From assembly GCA_016098155.1 (NCBI GenBank), contig JAAAJB010000155.1:1-59831 (forward strand): 59,831 nucleotides of DNA. Reading direction: 5' to 3'. The position numbers were made by a program, and so were the translations under genes. This DNA is from Actinomortierella ambigua. Its lineage: Eukaryota; Mortierellomycota; Mortierellomycetes; Mortierellales; Mortierellaceae. Of the stretch, positions 45,602 through 56,919 are shown one piece after another; the first letter of the stretch is position 1; each line of letters opens with the position of its first letter. Under the pieces are notes generated by a model. That model searched no databases. It was given only the letters and a program-made list of their open reading frames with translations, and had not been told where the DNA came from.

Positions 45602-46420
45602 ATGGTCAAGCAAAAGTTAACCCTGTACCAGCACCCTTTGTGCCCCTATGCTCAACGGGCCCTCATGGCTGCCGAGATCACCAAGCAGGAAATCGAAAAG
45701 GTGTTTATCGACGTAACCATCCCTCGCGAGGAGTGGTACCTCAAAATCAACCCATACGGCCAAGTCCCTGCACTGAAGATCGAGGGCGATGACTTTGTTA
45801 TCCTGGAGTCACCAATTGTCGCGCAATACATTGCCGAGCTCAACCCTGAGTCAAAGTAAGCAACGGTCAAGAGGGGGCATCAGGCACAACAACGAATATG
45901 GCGATGAGGCTCGATTTTACGATTTCTCATTTTCCCACACACTCGTGCCTTTTTTTTCGAACAAAAAAAAAAAAAAAAAAAAAGTCTTCTTCCTACTGAC
46001 CCCAAGCAGCAAGCCGAGTCTAGCTACATCGTCTACCACTACGTGAACCGTCTCCAGCCCGCGCACGGCAAACTTACCTTCACCCTCGACAAATCCCAAC
46101 GGGAGACGAACAGCATCGAGTACCTCAAGCAACTCGATATCTTCAACGGCTGGTTAGAGAAAGCGACCCGCAAGCGCCCCGGTCCCTTCATTCATGGCGA
46201 ACACTTCACATTGGCCGACCTGAACCTGGCCCCGTTCGTGGTGTATCATTTTCTGACCGATATCTACCAGGAGGGCTACAAGTCGCCGACAATCGACACT
46301 CACCCTCATCTGAAGCGCTATTTTGAATGGAACGATGCGGTCGTGGCCCACCCGGCCGTGGTCGCGATCACAGCCTCCAAGGAGGTACTTGTCGAGTCTC
46401 TGCGCAAGTATATCAAATAG
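45602..46420 (+). CDS. Glutathione S-transferase (omega-like)
   Basis: Two exons (45602-45855, 46024-46420) give 216 aa. The N-terminal thioredoxin-like domain has the motif HPLCPYAQRAL with Cys14 in the position of the omega-class catalytic Cys, the cis-Pro strand GQVPALKIEG and the glutathione-binding ESPIVAQYI. The C-terminal all-helical domain contains GPFIHGEHFTLADLNLAPFV. GSTs of this type reduce glutathione mixed disulfides or dehydroascorbate in the cytosol; the actual substrate is not deducible. The intron carries an A21 run (45963-45983). The acceptor at 46022-46023 was chosen because it is the one that keeps the frame; it joins PES to NYIVYHYVNR. Confidence 0.9.
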
Positions 46421-46644
46421 GGCCTCTCTCTCTCTCCTCTCTGTCCCTTCCCTCTTTTTTTCTTCCCACCCTCATGTAGAGCGTAAACAAAAGATGTGCG
46501 GATTGAAGACACAAAACAAGAACACGGCATCTTGGCTTTCAACAGCCATTGGCCCGATTGCAAGGTATCATTTTGGGCTGTATTTTTTCAGTGTCTCCTG
46601 CTGTGGTATAAGTTGAGATCTAGTCTGCGTGTCCAATATGCCTT

Positions 46645-47394
46645 TTACCAGTCTATGCACCGGTCAACGGGGCAAGCATTCAGCGTCTCTTCTGGGTGAG
46701 CAATGCACTTGCCCTCATCCTCGAGGTTGAATCGCCAGTAGTGCACGCCACACACAAGTGTGTTGTTTTGTCGCAGCACGCCCTATGTCAGAAGGAAATG
46801 GGATTGTAAAAAAAAAATGGGTCAATTATAAAAGAATCTCTTCTTCTTCTCCCCACCTCGTAACAACATAATCGGAAAACGCTCCTGAACATCATTTACC
46901 CATTTCAGCATGTCGGCCTTGGCGTGAGGACAACGGCGATCCAGATCAAATGCATGTGTGGATGTTTGGATTCGCAGACGTTGGGGATTGTCCTCGTAAA
47001 GATAGAATCCCGGCCGATGCGTTGCCTTGAGACCGAGCTTCTTGAGTGCTTGATCCTTGGGTGAAAGCTCTTCCTCCTTTTCCGGAGTTGGTGCCGGTGC
47101 TGGTGCTGAAGAGGTGTTTTCTATTGATCCGGTGTCTTTTTCAACTTTTGGTTCCTTGGTGCTCTCTGTAGACTCTTGTGGGTGGACGGAGATAGTACCA
47201 TTGCACGGTCTCTCCGATGGAGCTATGACAGAGTCTGATGACTCTTTGGTGCAGCCGTTGCTGGAAGAGGTTGTCTTGTCCAAGGACAGGTTGGCCAGTG
47301 AGCCCTCGAGTGTTTCGACAGAAGCTTCTGCACCCTGAATGTCAGAGGAATTGAGCGATTCGGAATCAGACTTGAGTTGATGCATGTCCGTCAT
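46645..47394 (-). CDS. Rieske [2Fe-2S] domain protein
   Basis: Two exons (47394-46900, 46782-46645) give 210 aa. The C-terminal Rieske cluster-binding site is complete: Cys155-Pro-His157 (RRCPHAKADMLKW) and Cys176-x2-His179 (LVCGVHYWRFNL), with 18 residues between, as expected for the family. The site is formed across the intron. The donor at 46899 (GTAAAT) is the one that keeps frame; using the GTGGGG further on would break it and push the ligands apart. The first 110 residues are acidic, Ser/Thr-rich and disordered, with no signal peptide or membrane segment, so a soluble electron-transfer or sensor protein is likely. The partner is unknown. Confidence 0.85.
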
Positions 47395-47921
47395 AGAGGT
47401 GTGGAATGAGTGGGTAGCCAGGTGGGAATGAGAATGAATGGCCAAAAAAAACGGTACAATCAAAGTTGAGGAAGAACAGAGCTGGGAAACCAACGAACAA
47501 GTCTCCCACGGGTGGGGGCAAATAGGGTTTCTTTTCTCCTGTGTGTTTGTGGGGGGGGGGAGTGGATCGGTCTCCGGCCGTTTTCTTTTTTTTTCCGATA
47601 AAAAAACATCAAGGGCGATGACACATAACCAGCCAACTTTTGCCACTCTGGCTCTGGATACGCTGTCAAACCGCCAAATCATCGGATAGAAGATCGGCGA
47701 TGTGAGAACATGGAATCAAGACTCAGGTGAGCATCCGATCGCTTCTTTTTCTGAACCTGCTTCTATTTATGAGAGACAATGGACAGGACCCTGCCTAACA
47801 TTATATATTGTGGCATTTTACTTTGTGTGGTTTTCCTTTCTCCATTTTTATTGCACCCCATTCACGTCGGCTGTAGTCTGATCCACATTATTATATATCT
47901 TGCATTTTTCAGGAACCATCA
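47395..47921. promoter_or_regulatory. Divergent promoter; possible 5'UTR intron
   Basis: Shared upstream region of the Rieske and ECM33-like genes. A polypyrimidine-AG (TGCATTTTTCAG) ends at 47912, nine bases before the ECM33-like ATG, resembling the 3' splice site of a leader intron. Confidence 0.45.
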
Positions 47922-49234
47922 ATGATACGCACTCTCTGTACTTCGGCAATGCTGATAACCGCCACTGCGGTTGCAGTGTTGGCTCAAACAGGTAGAGAAG
48001 GCATCTCCACTTCGACACCGTATGCATAAACACGACAGCCCCACACCGTGCCTCCGTCATACCAACAACGCTCTAACTCCTACTTATCTCTCCTCTTTTA
48101 CGTATAGATAGCTGCTCGAGCCAAACATCCGCTGCTTCAGAAGCCGATCTCGTATCCATGGCTGGCTGCTCGACATTCAGTGGCACGTTGACGATTTCTG
48201 GACCCTCGATTACGTCCATCACCCTCAACTGGGCATCCTTGACAGGCACACTGAAAGTAGCAAGCAACCGCCATTTAGAGGTCCTGTCACTGGAAGGTCT
48301 CAAATCATCGACAGGCACGATCACGCTCTTCAACAACACAATTCTTTCGTCCGTCAAAATGCCGAACGTGACCAGCCTCAATGTGCTCGAGATTATCACG
48401 GCACCCAACCTACGCAAGCTGAGTCTGCCCCAGATCGAATCCGTCGGCACGCTCAAGGCGGAGGATACAGGTTTTGACAATTCGGGCCCTGTGCCATGGA
48501 CGGATCTTCGCAAGGCTGGTCATCTGGGTCTAAGCAACAACAAGGCCCTCAAGTCCATCGAGATACCCCACCTGGGGTCGGTCTCTAGCCATCTCGTGGT
48601 GTCAGCCAATGGGTTGATGGAGGGGGGCGGTGAAGGGTCGGCGCTGCTGGCCAGCAACTTGTCGACCTGTTCCAACTGTACGTTTCGTCACCTGACAGAG
48701 CTGGACCTATCGAATCTGGTCAGTGTCGGGTCCGCGCTAGCGCTGGCCGAGACGAACCTCAAGAGTGTGAAGATGGCCAAGCTCAAGTCTGTCGGGCAAA
48801 CGCTGAGCATTGCCTCCAACAACCAGCTGGCCAACGTGACCTTCCCAGAGCTGGGGACGATCGGCGGGGCGTTGCAGGTCGCCAACAATTCGATACTGAC
48901 CCAGATTGACGGATTCCCAAAGCTGACAGAGATTGGGGGCGTGCTCGACATTCGGGGTGCCATCACGAATGCAACGTGGCCCGCCATCAAGAGCGTCCAG
49001 GGCGGACTGACCGTAATGTCCAGCACCCATTTTGATTGCACAACGCTCGCCAATGTCAAGGCTGGCACGCGAGGCAAAGTCCAGTGCCAGGAGATGTCAA
49101 AGTCGGCGCAGCCTAGCAGCAACAGGAACGGCAACTCATCCGATGCCGATAGCAGCGCCGGTTCGACTTCGATGCATCGTGGATCGGCTTTGGCAGCATT
49201 GATCCTTCTGAGTGGCCTCGCTTTAATGTTTTAA
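47922..49234 (+). CDS. ECM33/Sps2-family GPI-anchored cell wall protein
   Basis: Two exons (47922-47991, 48108-49234) give 398 aa. A signal peptide (ISAMLITATAVAVLA-like; residues 1-22) precedes a secreted domain of repeated receptor-L-like strands (LTISGPSITSITLNWASLTG, LEVLSLEGLKSSTG, LTELDLSNLVSVGSALALAE, LKSVGQTLSIASNNQLANVT, LTEIGGVLDIRG). Many Asn-x-Ser/Thr sites are present. The end has a Ser/Asn-rich stretch and a hydrophobic tail (SALAALILLSGLALMF), the pattern of a GPI signal. Ecm33-type proteins are needed for wall integrity. It is convergent with the ACT protein. Confidence 0.9.
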
Positions 49235-49309
49235 GTAACTCGACCTTTGTTTGTTTGTTTGTACGCTTCTATGTTTTATTTCATTGTTGTTTGGCAGTTT
49301 ATTACAATA

Positions 49310-49723
49310 TTACAGACTCTTTGAATCAACTTGGTGCCCAGCATCTTCAAAGACCTTCTTGGCCTTGAGAGCCATATCGTCCTTGACGAGGATATAGTCT
49401 GTGTCGTAGGTGCTCACAACAAAGAGCGAAATTGCGTTTTGTGCCAGCGCGCCAGAGAGGTTTGCCAAGACGCCAACCATGCTAAAGTCTAGAGGGCCGG
49501 CAACCTTGAAGCATCGCCAGCCTGGCGAGACCTTGTGATCGGCATTCAGAGCATCCTCTTCCTTGTAGTTGTGTGACACAACCAGAGACAGCTCTTCGTC
49601 GGTCTTGGTGACGCTGTACCATGCCTGGCCATCAATCAGAGGCAGATAAACGGACGCCGGTGTGGAAGGGGCCAGGCGGTGGATTGTATAGGGAGCCGAA
49701 TCGAGGTGGAGAATGAGCTGCAT
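49310..49723 (-). CDS. ACT-domain (CASTOR/ACT_7-like) small protein
   Basis: A single exon encodes 137 aa from ATG 49723. The pattern YSVTKTDEELSLVVS, then CFKVAGPLDFSMVGVLANLSGALAQNAISLFVVSTYDTDYILV matches the small two-ACT fold proteins of the ACT_7 type related to the arginine sensor CASTOR and to aspartokinase regulatory domains. The second ACT motif GVLANLSGAL is strong. An amino-acid-binding role is inferred from the fold only. An in-frame upstream Met would add a hydrophobic leader encoded by a poly-purine stretch and is unlikely. Confidence 0.8.
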   Translation of the reverse strand: MQLILHLDSAPYTIHRLAPSTPASVYLPLIDGQAWYSVTKTDEELSLVVSHNYKEEDALNADHKVSPGWRCFKVAGPLDFSMVGVLANLSGALAQNAISLFVVSTYDTDYILVKDDMALKAKKVFEDAGHQVDSKSL

Positions 49724-50251
49724 GGTGAAATGAGTGAAGCAATGAAGAAGAAAAAAAAAAAAGTGGAAAGGAAGTAACATGCCCGCCATTTATAGTCTGG
49801 TTCCCAACTAGGCGACGCGGCCCGTCAGTGGTGAGTCAATTTACCGCGGTACAGACCCGTGGGGTAGGGCTTTAGGTGCCCAAAGAACCTTCTGGTAGGA
49901 TGCTCAGCCATGCAGTTTATTTCTCCGAGCAGGGAGGAGACCCCAAGTACAAACTACGGTACAGAGAGATAGATAGAGGAATCCGCAGGACAAGGTGCAA
50001 AAGACTCGTTCCAAGTCATGCTGCTCTGCATGCACTCTGTATGATTCGTGCCCGATAGGGTGTCTTTTCTTCTGCCCCTGACTGACCGATTCTGACAACG
50101 AAACACAGAATCACCCTCACAAACACCGATTGATGGTCAAAGCCACAGCATTTTGACTCACCCCTCTTCGTCGCAAGCCTACATGTATTAAAAAAAAGGC
50201 ACATCCCCTTTCAATCTTCTTTGCATTTCACATTCAACGACGACAACGACA
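49724..50251. other. Divergent promoter region of ACT protein and TyrRS
   Basis: No gene is visible. It contains an A12 run at 49750-49761. The last 40 bp before the TyrRS ATG are rich in ACGACA, typical of a fungal leader. Confidence 0.5.
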
Positions 50252-52191
50252 ATGGCTGCTCTCACCCCCGACGAGAAGTACGAGCTTATCTCCCGCAGCC
50301 TTCAGGAGGTTCTAGGTGCTGACCAGGTTAAGGCTATCCTCGCCGAGCGAGACCTGAACATTTACTGGGGCACTGGTACGCTACAGAGGATACATCCTAT
50401 CCATCTCTCTCTCTCTCAGTCTTCAATTGGGCTACCAACTTTGTAGCTTTGCTTGTGTCTATCGTCTCTGTCCATTGCTTTTATCCAATGCAAGATCTTT
50501 TGACATATCTCTCTCTCTTCCTCTTTCTCTTTCTCTCTCACTCTCACCCTACCAAAAACAAACAACTACTACAACATAGCTCCCACGGGCAAGCCTCATC
50601 TGGGCTACTTTGTCCCCATGACCAAGATTGCCGACTTCTTGGCAGCTGGCTGCCACATCACGGTGCTGATTGCCGATATCCACGCCTTCCTCGACAACAT
50701 GAAGGCGCCTATGGAGTTGGTCGGTAAGCGCGCCGAGTACTACACGGAGCTGATCAAGGCCACGCTGACGTCGATCGGTGTGCCAACGGAGAAGCTCAAG
50801 TTTGTGTTGGGTTCGTCGTACCAGCTGACGACGGAGTACTCGCTGGCCAACATGAAGATCTGCTCCAAGACGACACTGCACGATGCCAAGAAGGCCGGTG
50901 CCGAGGTGGTGAAGCAGGTCGACAGCCCACTGTTGTCCGGACTGATGTACCCGGGCATGCAGGCCCTGGACGAGGAGTTTTTGGGCGTCGATGCCCAGTT
51001 TGGCGGTGTGGACCAGCGCAAGATCTTCACCTTTGCCGAGAAGATGCTGCCCGCTCTGGGCTACAAGAAGCGCTCGCATCTGATGAATACGATGGTGCCC
51101 GGTCTGGCCGGCCCCAAGATGTCGTCGTCGGATCCCGACTCCAAGATTGATCTGTTGGAGTCGCCCGAGGATGTCAAGCGCAAGGTCGGCAAGGCCTTTT
51201 GCGAGGAGGGCAACATCACCGAGAACGGCATTCTGGCCTTTGTCAAGACCGTTCTTTTCCCCCTGCGATCCATGAACGGCAACAAGGCCACCTTCTCCAT
51301 CTTGCGCCCTGAAAAGTTTGGTGGCGATGTCATCTACACCACCTTCCAGCAGCTCGAGGACGACTTTAAAGAGAAGAAGGTCCACCCTGGCGACCTCAAG
51401 AAGGCCGTCACCGACGCCATCAATGACTTACTCGCCCCTATCCGCGCCCATTTCGATAACGACAAGCTCCGCCAGCTCACCGAGGATGCTTACCCCTCGC
51501 CCAAGCCGGAGCCCAAGGCCAAGCCCGTAAAGTCGAACAAGGTATGATTTTGCTGTTGTTGTTGTTGTTGTTTTTCAGCTTTATCACAAGGTGGCCTTCT
51601 TTTCTTCTTCTTGCTCACACGCTTTTCGTTACTGTCATTGCTCTTCCAAAAATATTTTTATAGGCTCCTGCTGGCGCTACCCTGCCTGTGGACGTGTCGC
51701 GTCTGGATATCCGTGTGGCGCGCATTATCGAGGCCAAGGTGCACGAGGCGAACCCCAACTCGTTCATCTCGACGGTGGACTGTGGCGATGGCGATGTGCG
51801 GACGGTGGTGTCTGGACTGGCCAAGTACATTCCGTTGGCGGAGATGCAGAACCGTCTGGTGTGCGCGGTGTGCAACCTGAAGCCGGGCAAGTTCCAGGGC
51901 GTGATGTCGAGCGCGATGCTGTTGGCCGGCTCCAGTGCGGATGATAGCGTGATCGAGCTGTTGCAGCCGCCCAAGGACCTCGAGGCCGGTGACAAGGTCG
52001 AGTTTGAGGGTTTTGCGCAGGCGGATCGCACGTCGACCGAGAAGCTCAACCCCAAGCACCAGATCTTTGAGAAGGTCTCGGCAGAGTTTAGCATCTCGCC
52101 CGAGGGTGTTGCCATGTACAAGGATCTGCCCTTCTCGACCAAGAACGGCTCCGTCACCCTCAAGTCGCTGAAGGAGGGTCGTATCCGGTAA
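50252..52191 (+). CDS. TYS1: Cytosolic tyrosyl-tRNA synthetase with C-terminal EMAP II domain
   Basis: Three exons (50252-50375, 50580-51541, 51664-52191) give 537 aa. The enzyme charges tRNA-Tyr. The class I signatures are [11 protein letters not shown] (HIGH equivalent at 48-51) and KMSSSD (221-225). Other family blocks are [33 protein letters not shown] and [20 protein letters not shown]. Residues about 363-537, a separate third exon, form an OB-fold tRNA-binding/EMAP II domain ([57 protein letters not shown]). Human YARS1 has this tail, while Saccharomyces Tys1 and bacterial TyrRS do not. The linker is Lys/Pro-rich. It is convergent with the nitrobindin gene. Confidence 0.97.
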
Positions 52192-52317
52192 AAACGATCG
52201 AAAGAAGTTTTTTTCCTTGTAAAAGAAGAAAATAAATAAATGTAGATATTCTTTTTTTTTTTTTTTTTTTATTCCTTGTTTTGAAAAATGTATATTCTGT
52301 GGTTGACTGGATCAAAT

Positions 52318-53146
52318 CTACTCCTGAGACTTGCGAAGAACAGCTTCGAGGTGTGGCTGCAACGGTGTATCCTCGGTGGCCATGGAGAAGGTGTAAGAGA
52401 AGGTCCTGGCCTGAAGATCCACGACCCATTTCCTTCAGGAAAAAAAAGAATAAAAAGAAAAAGATTAGAATCCTTGTCCTTCATTAGGCAGCAGGCTCAC
52501 CGTCAGTCCGGAGCAGCAGAAATGATGTATACCTTGCGAATTCGGTAACATGAGGCTTCTATACGGCGCAAAATAAACGGAAAAAAAGAGAGGTTATATT
52601 AATGCCAGTCAGTTGAATCAACTTTTTTTTTTCTTTGACCGCGCTGAAGTGAGATCCTTTGCGTTTTTACCTTGCCTGTTGGCGGGCGGATCACGGACTG
52701 GGATTTCCACTCGATAGTCGTACCCTTGACAATGCCCACTTCCACGCTCGCCAGTCCTGGGGGATTTTTTTTTTTTTTTTTTTTGGTGGTAGAGGAATAA
52801 AAGGGGAAGGTCAGCGGAAATAGTCCTTGTAGGTTTCAGCGCTGGAAGAAGCGCATGGGAAAAAAAAAGAGAGAGAAAGGGAGACTCACCATTCGGCTCG
52901 ACGTGGGACAGCTCGACCTGGCCAGGGGTAATCGGAGGCATGCGAATGAATCCAATCTCCATATGAGCTGGAGGTCCAGGGACCAGGGAAGGCGTAGCTG
53001 GGGGTCGATCTTGGTTATCGCCGGCGGCTGCCTCTCCCTGCTGCCCCTGGACCCAGGCGGGTGCCTGCGAAGGAACAGCGCGGCGCGTCTTTTGCGTAAA
53101 CTGAACAAAAGGACGGCCAGCTGGGTCCGGTGTGAAGGTCGTTTCC

Positions 53147-53181
<35 letters not shown>

Positions 53182-53370
53182 ACATGGTAAGCGTTGTAGC
53201 CATACTTCTCGCGTATATAGAAGGGGGGGGGGCTGGGCAAGAGACATCGTCATGATGGATACCTCGAAAAACTCAAAGGGTGTGATCGTGGGGAAGTATC
53301 CGCGACCTTGGCCGACCCAGGTGCCGAGCAGGAAGCCAAGGGGGTGAGAGGTGGTCGATTCGGATGCCAT
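52318..53370 (-). CDS. Nitrobindin-like beta-barrel protein (THAP4/DUF1794 family)
   Basis: Five exons join in phase: 53370-53263, 53145-52890, 52756-52671, 52558-52533 and 52432-52318, giving 196 aa. Diagnostic blocks are LGFLLGTWVGQGRGYFPTI, FEFFEETTF, ARKWVVDLQA and FSYTFSMATEDTPLQPHLEA. The family is a heme-binding ten-stranded barrel; the usual C-terminal His ligand is consistent with HLEAVLRK but I cannot prove it. Residues around 60-95 contain a Gln/Pro-rich insertion. Start 53370 is preferred over the in-frame Met at 53424 because an ATAAATAA box lies only about 20 bp above the latter. Intron 1 ends in a long CT repeat and intron 2 holds an A20 run. Confidence 0.88.
53149..53177. repeat. 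(GA)n repeat forming a 3' splice-site pyrimidine tract
   Basis: On the nitrobindin strand this is an uninterrupted CT repeat that ends in CTAG exactly at the exon 2 acceptor, so the microsatellite is the polypyrimidine tract. Confidence 0.9.
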
Positions 53371-53578
53371 GGAATGAAGAATGCGCTTCGTGGTAAGCGA
53401 AAGAGAATGCAGTGCAATGAGCATTTCGGAGACAGAGTCCGAACTTATTTATCCCTTTGAGGGCGTGGGAGTTGGGGAAAAAAATGCACTGGGGAGTGTA
53501 TTGTCCTTTTATTGCAAAGTGTAATGTTTTACAACAGCATCAACGCCGTCGCGTGGTGGCTGGCTTAACAACAGGTCC

Positions 53579-54242
53579 TCAGATAGCCTGCGGCGCGATA
53601 TAGGGCGTCTTTACACTCTTTGACGTGTTGTCGTCTTGGCGACGCTTTTTCTTGCCATAGTCTGGAATGATAGAAAAAGGGCCAGCGTGGCCCACCAGGC
53701 GTTTACCGTCTTGCGAAGTGGTCTCAATGCGCACAATGTACTCTGACCGCTCACGAACATTCTTGGCCTTGTCTAGATGGTCCAAGGGGATGTTCCAGAG
53801 AAACTGGGTGGCACTCAGCTAGGTGAGGCCGGAGAGGAAGAGCCTGTGATTAGAAATCGTGTCGTATGAGTGCCTCATCCTCTATTTGTATATCTTATTG
53901 TCCTTGGCAGAAACTTACATTCTCGGCGATGACTTCGTGGTAGTCGTACTCTACACGGCTATTCTTCGTTTTGAGGTTGTTGTAAAGGTGAATCGACCAT
54001 GGTCCAGTAGCGCTGACGCCACTACAAAACTGCGTGCCATAGATCATGCGGACAAAGAAACCGGGTCGGTAGACTGCACCGGGCGCAGGATTGACGATCT
54101 GAATACAGTTGACTTCGTTGCTCTCCCGCTTTTGCCGCAGGTCAAAGTCATTGCTTCTAGCTGCGAGAACAGCAGCAGCAGCAGCAGCGGTAGTGGCCCC
54201 AGCAATGCAGAGAAGGCCAAGCACAGTCCACGATGTCTTCAT
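53579..54242 (-). CDS. Secreted KRE9/Ser-Thr-rich-type small protein
   Basis: Two exons (54242-53919, 53818-53579) give 187 aa. A signal peptide is clear (MKTSWTVLGLLCIAGATTAAA). The mature part contains NCIQIVNPAPGAVYRPGFFVRMIYG, FCSGVSATGPWSIHLYNNLK, then FLWNIPLDHLDKAKNVRERSEYIVRI and GHAGPFSII, an immunoglobulin-like single-domain pattern seen in fungal Kre9/Knh1-type secreted proteins. Two Cys could form a disulfide. The C-terminus is basic (YGKKKRRQDDN) and lacks a GPI signal. A role at the cell surface is inferred; no enzyme motif is present. Confidence 0.7.
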
Positions 54243-54790
54243 TGAGGGGAGGGGAGGAGAGGAGGAGAGAAGCGTATATTTTGAGAGAGGGTGCATATGT
54301 ACAGCTTATTCGTTTTATACGGTAACGATGCTCAGGTATCCTGAGCGTGCTCGCCCGTTCAGCTGTTCAGCATCCATTGCCATCGGCTGTCCGGCGCTTT
54401 GCGGAGCTGTCTAATATTCGGTATTCCCATTTTCTTCGAGAGTTGTCCGCCTCTCAGGGTTCATGGAACAGCTGTGGGTCGTGTAAGGACGCGTTAGGCA
54501 GTCACACTGAGGGGGGAGTGGTGGAAGCCTGTGCTGTAGTCGACACGCACCCCCCTCTCACCTCCATTGACCACATACTTCTCAACGGCATAGAGAGGCC
54601 CTCCTTCCATCTATCCATCTATCCACGCCTGACAAGTGTCCGCAACCAACTTGACCCTGCCAGTCCTGTGCCACATTCCAAGGACGCCTTCTCCCACCAC
54701 GTTTTGCATTCCTACTTCCAGTTTTTAGGAGGCTCTTTTTTTTCTTTTTCTTTTTTTTCCCCTGCCACAAAGCTAAGCAAGCGCATTCAC

Positions 54791-56830
54791 ATGGACCCGC
54801 GTCTCTCACCCAGCCAGACCACAATGTCGCCTGATTCTGGAATGATGGATACCACACCCGACCACACTCACCAATTCGGTATCGACGACGAGGACATTGC
54901 CGACGTTGAGCATGCTGATGTTTCGCAAGGTGCAGCGGGCACACCATCCTCCGCTAGTGGCGCCACTATGCCTGGCCAACAGGCAACTGCGGCTACCTCT
55001 GAGGGTGACGACGACAACGCCGACACTACCCCCAGCTCTCATGCTACCTCCAAGCGCAAGCGCTTTGTTAAGGTTGTCGAAGTCGAGGTTCCCAACAACC
55101 TCGACCTGGATGCCTACATCGCCAACTACAAAGGTGAGGAGCATGGCGTTTGGACAGATAGACATGCAGTGGTGGCAAAAAAAAAAAAAAAAAAAAAAGA
55201 GGCGCCATACGTATACCTCTTTCTCACTCATGTCATTCATTACCTTTCTCTAGGCCACACCAAAGTCAACCGTCTCGAGTTTATTGCAGAACGCTGCCCG
55301 TCTTTGCAGTTGGAAGCGCTCCGACTGGCCATTTTGGAGCTGCGAAAAACCAACTCGCTCAATGTTCTGCGGTACGTCAACCTGGTCCAGAAGCTTCAGG
55401 ACGCTGCAAAGGGCGTGTCGAGCAGCACCCTTGCCGGCGCAGGCATCACCCCTGATCTGTTGATGATTGATAAGGGCTGGGTCGATGCCCAAGCCCTTGC
55501 CGCCAAGCAGAGGACTGAGACACTGGAGACAGAGCTCAAGAACTACAAGCGCAACTCGATCAAGGAGAGCATTCGTGTATGTATTGATGTTGGTGAGATC
55601 TCTTTGGTGCTGATTAGTGGTGGCATAGAAGATGAAAGTTGAGGCTCAACATTCCTTCTCTTTCCCTTTCTCTTTCTCTTTATAGATGGCCAACAATGAA
55701 CTTGGTGATCATTACTATGCCTGTGGCGATTTGACGGCAGCTCACCGCTCATACTCGAGGACAAGAGACTATTGCGCAACGTCGAAGCACATTATCGACA
55801 TGTGCATGAATGTGATCAAGGTCAGCATCGAGCTTGGCAACTTTCCGCACGTGTTGACGCTGATTGTCAAGGCGGATACGACCCCGGATGTGCAAAAGGA
55901 CAAGGAGGTGATCAAGTCAAAGCTCAAGGCTGCGTCGGGATTGGCCAACCTGGATCTCAACAAGTACAAGCTGGCTGCGCGCGACTTTTTGACGATTGGC
56001 GAGGAGCTTGTTGGACAGCAGTACAGCGAGGTCATCTCGGCAAACGACATTGCTGTTTACGGTGGTTTGTGCGCCCTGGCCAGCTTTACGCGTCAGGAGC
56101 TGAAGACGCTTGTGCTGGACAATGTCGGCTTCCGCCAGTTCCTGGAGCTGGAACCCCATATCCGGGACCTCATCCAGGGCTTTTACAACTCGAACTACGC
56201 TCAGTGCCTTGAGATCATGGATAAGTGGAAGGTGAGAATTGTTGTGCTTTAGGCGGCTCCTTGCGACTTTTTTTTTTTTTTTTTTTGTTGGTCCAACGGG
56301 AGACACCGAAAAATAATACTCACTCCATATTTTTTTTTTATTGACAATAGAATGATTATCTTCTGGACGTGCACTTGCACTCGCATATCCAGACTTTGTT
56401 TGGCAGCATCCGCCGCAAGGCATTGGTCCAATTTGCGAGCACGTTTCTGACGGTGGACCTGACAAAGATGGCAAAGAGCTTTTCGACAACGGTGCCCGAG
56501 TTGGAGCAGGAGCTCGTGCCTTTGATCACGAGCCGGCAGATTGAGGCGAGGATTGACTCGCAGCAAAAGATCCTGTGGGCCAAGCGGGCCAACAAGCGGT
56601 CGGCAATCTACGAGCGGGCACATGCGATGGGGCAGGAGTACGAGCGTGAGGCAAAGGTGTTGGTGCTGCGCATGCAGCTCGTCAACCATAATCTGATTGT
56701 CAAGAGCTCACCCTCTTCTGGAGCCGGAGGCCCTGGGCTGGGAGCTGGACTGGACCCAGAGGGTGGAGCCAACCCCATGTTTGGTGGTCCCCCTCCAACA
56801 CGTTTTGCTCAGTCGGTAGCTTTTCGCTAA
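54791..56830 (+). CDS. CSN1: COP9 signalosome subunit 1
   Basis: Four exons (54791-55133, 55254-55576, 55686-56231, 56351-56830) give 563 aa. CSN1 (GPS1) is a PCI-domain scaffold of the COP9 signalosome, which removes Nedd8 from cullins. Seen are an acidic Ser/Thr N-terminus, then LDAYIANYKGHTKVNRLEFIA, the helical repeats (NELGDHYYACGDLTAAHRSY, DMCMNVIKVSIELGNF, YKLAARDFLTIGEE, DIAVYGGLCALASFTRQELK) and a PCI winged-helix part (NDYLLDVHLHSHIQTLFGSI, FLTVDLTKMAKSF, LITSRQIEARIDSQQKIL). Introns 1 and 3 each contain a homopolymer (A22; T19). Confidence 0.95.
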
Positions 56831-56919
56831 AAGACGCTTGAAAAGCAGTCCAGGAAGAGGACTAGAAGAGAGAACAGGTAGCTAGGAATACAGTTTTATT
56901 TTCTGAAAGACTTTTTGCC

